Part shown: positions 6,752 to 12,204 of the stretch, piece after piece
Position numbering within the stretch: the first letter of the stretch is position 1
Layout: every line of letters begins with the position of its first letter
Source: Limnochordia bacterium
GTDB lineage: Bacteria > Bacillota > Limnochordia > DUMW01
NCBI GenBank assembly: GCA_023230925.1
Contig: JALNWK010000067.1
Coordinates: forward strand, 1-12,204
Direction: 5' to 3'
DNA length: 12,204 nt
The notes under the pieces: generated by a model
The model's input: only the letters and a program-made list of their open reading frames with translations
Databases searched by the model: none
What the model was told of the DNA's origin: nothing
Made by a program: the position numbers and the translations under genes

Positions 6752-7078
6752 CTAATTCAATCGCACAAAATCGGGATACTGGCACACTATCTGTTCAAGT
6801 CCCGTTAGCATCGTCTTTAACAGCAAGCTGGCGTTGTGTCTCATCTCCTTGGATAATTCCGCATAATTATCTATTCGACAAAGCAACCGTCCAGGCCCTT
6901 GCTGTATCGTGGGATTCAGCCCCACATGTTCAATTAAACCCTTGGCCGTGGTTAATGTTAGGACAGAGACTGCAGCACAGACAATATCGCGGCCCCTCTC
7001 CTCATAACCACTATGCCCCTTGGCATCAAACCCAATAAGGTCACCCGCAGAATCCTTAAGCATATCTATGGTAACCAT
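6752..7078 (-). CDS. prp: Ribosomal-processing cysteine protease Prp
   Basis: It removes the N-terminal extension of L27 in Firmicutes and is encoded, as usual, between rplU and rpmA. The 108-residue protein has the catalytic dyad in the expected places: His22 in the segment GHSGYEERGRDIVC and Cys34 in DIVCAAVSVL, the same numbering as in Staphylococcus aureus Prp. The rest of the protein fits the family, with the LTTAKGLIEHVG helix and a C-terminal helix rich in Leu and Met. Formerly called YsxB or DUF464. It starts with ATG three bases after the L21 stop and has no clear Shine-Dalgarno of its own, so translation probably depends on coupling to rplU. The next gene, rpmA, follows after nine bases. 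Confidence 0.95.
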   Translation of the reverse strand: MVTIDMLKDSAGDLIGFDAKGHSGYEERGRDIVCAAVSVLTLTTAKGLIEHVGLNPTIQQGPGRLLCRIDNYAELSKEMRHNASLLLKTMLTGLEQIVCQYPDFVRLN

Positions 7079-7081
7079 AAA

Positions 7082-7396
7082 TCAGCCAACTATCTGTTCA
7101 ATCCGCAGCTTCGTGTAAGGCTGTCGGTGTCCATACTTCCGCCGGTAGTTCTTCTTTGGTTTGTACTTGAAGACCACAACCTTCGGTGACTTGCCATTCT
7201 TCACTACTGTGGCTACCACCTTGGCCCCATCCACAAAGGGATTACCAGTATTAACTTTGCCGTCTTCCACCACCAAAAGAACATCCTCAAGTTCAACCGT
7301 CGTGCCCTCTTCGGCACCTAACTTCTCCACAAAGAGCTCTTGTCCTTCAGATACCCGGTACTGCTTCCCACCGGTTTGAACCACTGCATATCGCAT
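7082..7396 (-). CDS. rplU: 50S ribosomal protein L21
   Basis: L21 is a primary 23S rRNA-binding protein of the large subunit. The protein from ATG 7396 has 104 residues, the family norm, and begins MRYAVVQTGGKQYRVSEGQ. It ends with the RNA-binding stretch VVFKYKPKKNYRRKYGHRQP, then YTKLRIEQIVG. The frame is open upstream to an ATG at 7507, which would add 37 residues, but that segment encodes the leader RNA and has no L21 similarity, so it is excluded. The ribosome-binding site is the purine run AAAGGGGGG about ten bases before the ATG. The gene heads rplU-prp-rpmA and is served by the promoter at 7528-7556. Confidence 0.97.
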   Translation of the reverse strand: MRYAVVQTGGKQYRVSEGQELFVEKLGAEEGTTVELEDVLLVVEDGKVNTGNPFVDGAKVVATVVKNGKSPKVVVFKYKPKKNYRRKYGHRQPYTKLRIEQIVG

Positions 7397-7521
7397 GGGC
7401 TTTGCACCCCCCTTTAACGTCGACCATACAGCCGACAGGCTCGCCGGAATCAGGTAGGCCAAACCTTTAAAACCCATCCCGAGCGGCTTCAGTGATTGAA
7501 GGAGCACCTTAAATCACCTAC
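7397..7521 (-). promoter_or_regulatory. Structured 5' leader of rplU, candidate L21 leader RNA
   Basis: The leader runs from the predicted start near 7521 to the rplU ATG. A first hairpin pairs GGTGATT (7518-7512) with AATCACT (7497-7491, one G-U pair) and encloses AAGG-TGCT-CCTT (7510-7499). A second domain pairs GCTCG (7484-7480) with CGAGC (7443-7439) and encloses AGGT/ACCT (7466-7463 with 7455-7452). Firmicutes rplU operons are known to carry an autoregulatory L21 leader (Rfam L21_leader), through which excess L21 is proposed to repress its own operon. Position and two-domain shape fit, but I could not compare it with the covariance model. Confidence 0.55.
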
Positions 7522-7527
7522 GGAAAG

Positions 7528-7556
7528 ATTCTATCACATGAACATAGCATGGTCAA
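7528..7556 (-). promoter_or_regulatory. Strong sigma-A promoter of rplU-prp-rpmA
   Basis: The -35 is TTGACC (7556-7551, five of six), the spacer is exactly 17 bp, and the -10 is TAGAAT (7533-7528, five of six) preceded by TG one base upstream, making an extended -10. The -35 begins five bases after the RNase G stop codon. No terminator separates the two, so read-through from the upstream genes can also reach rplU. Confidence 0.85.
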
Positions 7557-7560
7557 GGGC

Positions 7561-9273
7561 TTAGCTGACTCGCTCATCGATAACTTTACCCTTGGCATAG
7601 GTACGAAAAACTTTGGTAATCTGCACCTGCAATTTGCGCCCAACATGCTGTCCTGCCCCTTGGATATCAAGTACATAGCCTTCTATACGGGCAATCCCAT
7701 CCTTAGGATTACTAATGTGGGGCTCCTCTACCTCAATCTCGATGATCTGGCCCTCGCTAACCGGTAATGCCATAGTTTCAGCCTGTTGACGGGTGCTGGC
7801 GGCAATAACACTGGTCTCATCCACCCGCAACTCATCGCACCCTTTAACATAGATGTACTTGCCAGTTTCCTCTTCAAGGCGCCGCAGGTTCGAGCCGCCG
7901 CTTCCGATCAGAAGGGAGGCTACGTGGGGATGCACCTGCACGAAAATTGCTTCACCCTCCATTACCCCAGCGGTATGCCGCACCTGGCGCTCCACCTGTA
8001 GAGCAATGGAAGTCTCAGAAAAGACATGTCCTGCTCCGCCACAGTAGGGGCACGCAGTAAACAGGGTTTCACCAAGATCCTGATACACCTTCTTACGTGT
8101 TAACTCCACCAAGCCCAGGTTCGTAAACCCAAGGACGTGAACTTTGGTCTTGTCCTTGGCAAACTCTTGCTCCAACCGTTCTAAGACCTTCTGCTCATCG
8201 GCTTTGCTATCCATATCTATGAAGTCGATAATCACGATCCCACCAATATTACGCAGTCGCAGTTGCCTGGCAATCTCGGTAGCAGCCTCCAGGTTAGTCT
8301 TCAGCACAGTATCCGCAAGATTCGTAGAACCAATGAATTTGCCCGTGTTCACATCAATACTAATCAAGGCCTCGGTATCATCGATAATCAAGTACCCCCC
8401 ACAATCCAACCAGACTTTCCGCTTAACAAGCTTGTTGATCTCCGATTCAATCCCAAAGGCTTCAAAAATTGGCGTCTTTTCCCCAAAGTAGAACACCCGG
8501 TTCTTCAATGCCGGGGATAGGGAATCCAAAAGATCTAGGATCTTTTGGTATTCCTGTTTCGAATCCACAATAAAACGACTAATATCCTGGGTAAACACAT
8601 CCCGCACCAAACGATAAATCAAGTCATAGTCTCGATATAGCAGGGCTGGGGGACTGTGCCTTTTTCCGTCAGCTTGTATCGTACTCCATACCCGCAAGAG
8701 AAAATCGCGGTCCGCCTTTAGATCCTCTTCATTCTTTCCCGCTGCGGCTGTACGCACAATCAATCCGATCCCTTGGGGTTTAAGACTCGAACCCACCTTA
8801 CGCAGCCGCTCCCGCTCCGCGGCATCATCAATTCTTCTAGATACCCCAATATGATCTACCGTCGGCATCAAGACTAGGTATCTGCCGGGAATGGTCAGCT
8901 GAGTAACTACCCGGGCCCCCTTAGTCCCCACTGGTTCTTTAGTGACCTGCACAATAATCTCTTGGTTTGGTCGCAATATTTCGTTAATAGTCTTTCCACT
9001 GGAGCACTGGGCAGCATAGTATTCACCATCGTCGTCTCCGTTTTTGTAGTCCACCGCATCATCTACATATAAGAACGCATTCCGCTCCAGCCCAATATTC
9101 ACAAAAGCAGCCTGCATCCCGGGCAACACATTTTCCACTCTTCCTTTATATATATTCCCGGCAATCCTCTTATCGTTAGTCCGTTCAATATATAGTTCAA
9201 CTAGAACTTGATCTTCCTTGACCGCAGCCCTAGTCTGACCGGCTTCAGCATTCACGATCACTTCCTTGATCAA
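7561..9273 (-). CDS. rng: Ribonuclease E/G family endoribonuclease with C-terminal TRAM-like domain
   Basis: It cleaves single-stranded RNA next to 5'-monophosphate ends and acts in rRNA maturation and mRNA turnover. The protein has 570 residues from the TTG chosen here. It has an S1 domain at about 33-117 (KGRVENVLPGMQAAFVNIG) and the DNase I-like catalytic core, with metal ligands Asp307 (ISIDVNTGKF) and Asp350 (IIDFIDMD), 43 residues apart as in E. coli RNase E. It also has the Zn-link cysteines Cys408 and Cys411 (CPYCGG). A small domain follows with a KH-like GSGG loop (457-460), then a TRAM-like beta-rich end at about 507-565. The start is a choice: AGGGAG (9288-9283) abuts TTG 9282 with no spacer but lies nine bases before TTG 9273. 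It follows the DUF2344 gene almost directly. Confidence 0.95.
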   Translation of the reverse strand: MIKEVIVNAEAGQTRAAVKEDQVLVELYIERTNDKRIAGNIYKGRVENVLPGMQAAFVNIGLERNAFLYVDDAVDYKNGDDDGEYYAAQCSSGKTINEILRPNQEIIVQVTKEPVGTKGARVVTQLTIPGRYLVLMPTVDHIGVSRRIDDAAERERLRKVGSSLKPQGIGLIVRTAAAGKNEEDLKADRDFLLRVWSTIQADGKRHSPPALLYRDYDLIYRLVRDVFTQDISRFIVDSKQEYQKILDLLDSLSPALKNRVFYFGEKTPIFEAFGIESEINKLVKRKVWLDCGGYLIIDDTEALISIDVNTGKFIGSTNLADTVLKTNLEAATEIARQLRLRNIGGIVIIDFIDMDSKADEQKVLERLEQEFAKDKTKVHVLGFTNLGLVELTRKKVYQDLGETLFTACPYCGGAGHVFSETSIALQVERQVRHTAGVMEGEAIFVQVHPHVASLLIGSGGSNLRRLEEETGKYIYVKGCDELRVDETSVIAASTRQQAETMALPVSEGQIIEIEVEEPHISNPKDGIARIEGYVLDIQGAGQHVGRKLQVQITKVFRTYAKGKVIDERVS

Positions 9274-9282
9274 CTTGGTCAA

Positions 9283-9288
9283 CTCCCT
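9283..9288 (-). promoter_or_regulatory. Shine-Dalgarno that places the rng start
   Basis: Minus-strand AGGGAG directly follows the TAG stop of the DUF2344 gene. TTG at 9282 touches it, leaving no spacer, whereas TTG at 9273 is nine bases away, so translation from 9273 is favoured and the first three codons of the longer frame are probably untranslated. Confidence 0.55.
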
Positions 9289-10023
9289 CTAGCACGCTTC
9301 TAGGCTCGCATACGTTAGAGGACACCGCAGCTTGCCGTCCTGTTTTATGAAAAGTCCCACACGACATACCAAAAAATCCCCCACTCTAGCCCCGGCCAAT
9401 TGAATAATCTCCCCGGGGCGTACGTTTATTTGGCTTCCAATCTCTACTCTAATGAACCATCCTGTTCCTAGCTCCACAGGACTGTCCATCATTGACTCCA
9501 GCTCCGATACGGCGGTATTAGAAAGCAAATGTATATCAAAAATCCCTGGGCGAAGGTCCACTTCCCTAATCCTTGATTTTGTCTGTCTTGTTACAGAAAG
9601 CCGACTTTTCTCCATTAGACAAGACATAGCCTGATCCAACTGCTCCTTTACTTCATCGGGAACATCGGGCAAATAGAACAGGGCATAGTCCGCTACATTG
9701 ATCGCCGCCATTAATGAAGTACCGCCTGCTTTCTCCTTGGCGGAAATAACCCTAAGACCTTTTGGCAGCTGCCCGTTTAGTGCTTCGACTAGGTCATCGG
9801 GAACCATATCCTCTGCTAATCGCAGATCAACATACTCACTGAGACTGCAAAAACCTACACTTAAGGGCGGGCCAAAGGACAATAACATATGGGGATTGAA
9901 ACCTTCACTAAACGCTACGGGTACCTGTGCCCGGCGTAAAGCACGGGTCAGCGCCCGCAGTAAATCCAGGTGGGAAATGTGGCGGATCGGGGCCTTCACT
10001 GCAAACTTCAGTCTAATATCCAT
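9289..10023 (-). CDS. DUF2344 / TIGR03936 protein, partner of the adjacent radical SAM protein
   Basis: The function is not established. The 244-residue protein shows the family's N-terminal block: LKFAVKAPIRHISHLDLLRA, then LTRALRRAQVPVAFSEGFNP, then HMLLSFGPPLSVGF and SEYVDLRL (about 5-70), with a less conserved second half. No catalytic motif, signal peptide or membrane segment is visible, so it is expected to be cytosolic. In many Firmicutes this domain is encoded right after, or fused to, a TIGR03960 radical SAM protein and before RNase G, and this window has exactly that order. The gene starts with ATG thirteen bases after the radical SAM stop, behind AGGATAGGATAGA. The strict linkage suggests that the two proteins act together, possibly on RNA or the ribosome; that role is inference. 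Confidence 0.88.
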   Translation of the reverse strand: MDIRLKFAVKAPIRHISHLDLLRALTRALRRAQVPVAFSEGFNPHMLLSFGPPLSVGFCSLSEYVDLRLAEDMVPDDLVEALNGQLPKGLRVISAKEKAGGTSLMAAINVADYALFYLPDVPDEVKEQLDQAMSCLMEKSRLSVTRQTKSRIREVDLRPGIFDIHLLSNTAVSELESMMDSPVELGTGWFIRVEIGSQINVRPGEIIQLAGARVGDFLVCRVGLFIKQDGKLRCPLTYASLEAC

Positions 10024-10036
10024 TCTATCCTATCCT

Positions 10037-11896
10037 TTACTTTTCCGCAGACCCTTTCACTAGCCTCATGGTAGCGGGCAGTTCTTGACATACGCCGCAT
10101 CTAAGACACCTGTCCCGGCAGCCTGGACTATGTGCGACTTTAAGGGCCGTTTTGTATTCCTCGATCAAGAACCCCTTACTCACTCCGCTGTCAATGTGAT
10201 CCCAAGGATTGACCTCATCAAAATCCCGGGAACGGTTTGCATAAAACGACATATCCAGTCCACAATCCCCAAAGGCCTGCTCCCATAATCCATAATTGAA
10301 GTACTCATCCCAACCGTCGAACAAGCATCCCAAAGTCACCGCTTGTTCCAAAACCGAAGACAATCGTCGATCTCCCCGGGCAAAGACAGCCTCAAGCACA
10401 CTTTGCTCGACATTATGGCAGCTTAACTTAACACCTTTGATACCCAGGTTCTCCTTAAGGTAGCGCTGCTTGTCTAAGATCACCGCCGGCTGATCCTGAG
10501 CACAAAACTCAAAGGGAGTATGGGCCTTGGGGACAAAGGTGGCAACGCTAACTGCTATCCTTAGCTTTCCTGCCTGCCTGCCAAGTCTCTCGTGTCCTAG
10601 CTTCCTAACCCGCTTGACAATGTCCACAATACCTGCCAGATCTTCTTCCCCCTCTGTGGGAAGGCCTAGCATAAAATACAGTTTGATGGAAAACCAGCCC
10701 GCATCGAAGGCTGCTGCCACCGCGGCTAGTAGATCCTCCTCGGTTACCTGCTTGTTGATCACCTTCCGCAAGCGTTCAGTTCCGGCTTCCATCGCAAAGG
10801 TCAGGCCTGTCTTACGCACCTTCTGAATCTCACTAGCTAACCCCACAGAAAAAGAGTCAACCCGCAGGGACGGCAATGCCACCGATACCCGGCTTTCCCC
10901 CAAGTCTTCCATCAAGGACTTCACCAGGGGAGCGATCTGACTGTAGTCCCCGCTACTTAGGGAAGTAAGGGCAACTTCCTCGTGACCTGTACCCCGGATT
11001 AAATCCAACGCTTGCTCCCTTAGAAGCAATGGATCCCTCTCCCTGGGAGGCCGATAGACAAAACCTGCCTGGCAAAAGCGACATCCCCGACCACAGCCCC
11101 GCATCACCTCAACCATCACCCGATCGTGGACCGGTTCAATCCAGGGAACAATCGCATTCCTCGGAAAGAAGGCCTGGTCTAGATCCGCAACTACTCGTTT
11201 CTGCACCCTTGTCAGTGCATGCGAATTGTTAGGTGCAATACCTGCTATTTGCCCAGACGGATAGTAAGTGACATCATAAAAAGAGGGAATGTAAAACCCG
11301 GGGATTGTGGCAGCCTGCTCTAAGGTCTCCTGTCTTGTCCAGCCTTGGTCCTTCGCCCGACGGACCAAATCTACAAGATCAACTATCGCTTCCTCTCCAT
11401 CACCAATCACAAACACATCAAAGAAATCTGCGATAGGTTCAGGATTGAAGGCACAGGGACCTCCTCCGACTACTAACGCTTCTTGGTTAGTTCTGTCTTT
11501 GCTACGTAGGGGAATCCCGCTTCGCTTTAACATATGCAGGATATTCGTATAGCTTAGTTCGTACTGAAGGGTAAACCCTAACACATCAAAGTCGGCAATT
11601 GGATGAAAGCTCTCTAGACTATAAAGAGGAACTCCTTCCTTAATCATTAGTTGGTACATATCCATCCAGGGCATATAGGTTCGCTCACATAATGCATCCT
11701 CACACTCATTGATCCGCCAATAGAGAATCTGTAGGCCCAGATGGGCCATCCCAATATCATACACATCTGGGAATGCCAGAACCACTTTTACCATGTCCGG
11801 CTGCCATGTTTTCTGCACTGCGTTGTATTCACCGCCCATGTATCTAGCAGGCTTACTCACATAGGGAAGCAACTTACTCTCAATAATCTTTCGCAC
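10037..11896 (-). CDS. TIGR03960-family radical SAM protein with B12-binding-like N-terminal domain
   Basis: The substrate is unknown. From GTG 11896 the protein has 619 residues, starting VRKIIESKLLPYVSKPARYM in the usual family position. The N-terminal third resembles a cobalamin-binding fold (VVLAFPDVYDIGMAHLG, GGGPCAFNPEPIADFFD, GDGEEAIVDLV) but lacks the DxHxxG histidine motif. The radical SAM core carries CxxxCxxC at Cys268, Cys272 and Cys275 (MRGCGRGCRFCQAGF), ligands of a [4Fe-4S] cluster that cleaves S-adenosylmethionine. Further core segments are TSLSSGDYSQI, AMEAGTERLRKVINK and KLYFMLGLPTEGEEDL. Near the C-terminus a second cysteine set (593, 597, 600, 603: CRDRCLRCGVC) could bind another metal or cluster. 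It heads the operon with the DUF2344 gene and rng. A longer frame to GTG 11929 is possible but would begin about four bases after the predicted transcription start. Confidence 0.93.
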   Translation of the reverse strand: MRKIIESKLLPYVSKPARYMGGEYNAVQKTWQPDMVKVVLAFPDVYDIGMAHLGLQILYWRINECEDALCERTYMPWMDMYQLMIKEGVPLYSLESFHPIADFDVLGFTLQYELSYTNILHMLKRSGIPLRSKDRTNQEALVVGGGPCAFNPEPIADFFDVFVIGDGEEAIVDLVDLVRRAKDQGWTRQETLEQAATIPGFYIPSFYDVTYYPSGQIAGIAPNNSHALTRVQKRVVADLDQAFFPRNAIVPWIEPVHDRVMVEVMRGCGRGCRFCQAGFVYRPPRERDPLLLREQALDLIRGTGHEEVALTSLSSGDYSQIAPLVKSLMEDLGESRVSVALPSLRVDSFSVGLASEIQKVRKTGLTFAMEAGTERLRKVINKQVTEEDLLAAVAAAFDAGWFSIKLYFMLGLPTEGEEDLAGIVDIVKRVRKLGHERLGRQAGKLRIAVSVATFVPKAHTPFEFCAQDQPAVILDKQRYLKENLGIKGVKLSCHNVEQSVLEAVFARGDRRLSSVLEQAVTLGCLFDGWDEYFNYGLWEQAFGDCGLDMSFYANRSRDFDEVNPWDHIDSGVSKGFLIEEYKTALKVAHSPGCRDRCLRCGVCQELPATMRLVKGSAEK

Positions 11897-11900
11897 AATA

Positions 11901-11907
11901 CCCCTCC
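11901..11907 (-). promoter_or_regulatory. Shine-Dalgarno that places the radical SAM gene start
   Basis: Minus-strand GGAGGGG lies four bases before GTG 11896 (six from the GGAGG core). It supports this start over GTG 11929, whose surroundings show no ribosome-binding site. Confidence 0.7.
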
Positions 11908-11939
11908 GTAACAAACCGAGCAATACCACTTGAGTATAT

Positions 11940-11948
11940 ATTATATCA
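11940..11948 (-). promoter_or_regulatory. Extended -10 promoter of the radical SAM-DUF2344-rng operon
   Basis: Minus-strand TGATATAAT (11948-11940) is a perfect extended -10: TG, one base, then consensus TATAAT. No good -35 is found at 16-18 bp (GGTTAT at 17 bp), which extended -10 promoters tolerate. Transcription would start near 11933, 37 bases before the GTG start. The rest of the gap, 11949-12082, holds no recognisable feature. Confidence 0.65.
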
Positions 11949-12082
11949 CATTCTTAGGCTTCATAACCCTAGCTAGTCTCAGGAAAATCCAGCGCCATCA
12001 CATCCCACACAAGGCATGTCCCCATTAAGAAGCCGTGCTCGCAAACACAAATACAATACTCTTTCGTTGCATCATCTAATAG

Positions 12083-12204
12083 TGTTAGATACCACAATAA
12101 ATGAGACGGTTAGCGCGTACATTATTTGAGACTGAGGCATAGATATTGGAGGATGGTTCGTGGTTGTTTTGTAGCGTTGACCAATAGGATGGAAGGATAT
12201 CGTA
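12083..12204 (+). mobile_element. Terminal segment of a second putative insertion sequence, possibly IS21-like (runs off the right edge)
   Basis: The segment begins TGTTAGATACCACAATAAAT and repeats TGAGAC at 12102-12107 and 12127-12132, 25 bases apart. TGT termini with repeated motifs just inside the end are typical of IS21-family elements. A GGAGG at 12148-12152 and an open frame after it suggest that a transposition gene begins near the edge. The family call is weak because only one end and no diagnostic protein sequence are present. It is a different sequence from the left-hand element. Confidence 0.3.
12153..12204 (+). CDS. Possible 5' end of an ORF leaving the window
   Basis: From ATG 12153 the frame stays open to the edge (MVRGCFVALTNRMEGYR), with in-frame alternatives TTG 12177 and ATG 12189. 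GGAGG at 12148-12152 touches ATG 12153 with no spacer and is too far from the others, so no start is well placed. GTG 12160 has an ideal seven-base spacer but meets TAG after four codons. I do not recognise the residues. If the surrounding IS call is right, this could be the transposase start. Confidence 0.2.
   Translation, partial: MVRGCFVALTNRMEGYR

Noticed and set aside
7397..7507. Extension of L21 by 37 residues to ATG 7507
   Set aside because: The extra residues have no L21 similarity and coincide with the structured leader; ATG 7396 gives the standard 104-residue protein.
1..12204. CRISPR array, tRNA, rRNA, toxin-antitoxin or defence island
   Set aside because: No regularly spaced repeats, cloverleaf-like sequences or characteristic proteins were seen on either strand.

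Overview
The window looks like chromosomal DNA of an anaerobic, Clostridia- or Limnochordia-type Firmicute. The evidence is the gene order radical SAM protein, DUF2344 protein, RNase G, rplU, prp, rpmA, then obgE and proB, together with a ribosomal protein L27 that carries the Firmicutes N-terminal extension LQLFA and its dedicated protease Prp. Bacillus-type genomes lack RNase G, so this RNase G arrangement points to the clostridial side. Genus cannot be told from the sequence. No defence system, CRISPR array, tRNA, rRNA or biosynthetic cluster is visible, and nothing here amounts to a new biological system.

Layout. Positions 1-122 look like the end of an IS66-type insertion sequence running out of the window on the minus strand, with the first codons of its first ORF. 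Positions 123-413 hold a frameshifted coding remnant next to it. Positions 485-919 (+) encode a small CmpB-like membrane protein that converges on, and overlaps, pyruvate kinase. Everything from 887 to 11896 is otherwise minus strand. In transcription order from the right: an extended -10 promoter (11940-11948), a B12-type radical SAM protein, its DUF2344 partner, RNase G; then a strong internal promoter (7528-7556) and a leader RNA for rplU-prp-rpmA, closed by a rho-independent terminator (6350-6398); then a second unit obgE-proB-hom-pyk behind its own candidate promoter (6234-6263) and two tandem leader hairpins. Positions 12083-12204 look like the start of a second, different insertion sequence.

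How the genes fit together. The right half is a ribosome and RNA module: an rRNA/mRNA endoribonuclease, 50S proteins L21 and L27, the protease that matures L27, and the 50S-assembly GTPase ObgE. The radical SAM/DUF2344 pair travels with RNase G in many Firmicutes but has no proven function. The left half is central and amino-acid metabolism: glutamate 5-kinase (proline), homoserine dehydrogenase (threonine/methionine) and pyruvate kinase. proA, the usual partner of proB, is absent and hom sits in its place.

Both ends of the window stop the same distance (122 bases) inside putative insertion-sequence termini, which suggests that the window is a complete assembly contig broken at repeats. The IS assignments rest on short terminal sequences and are tentative.
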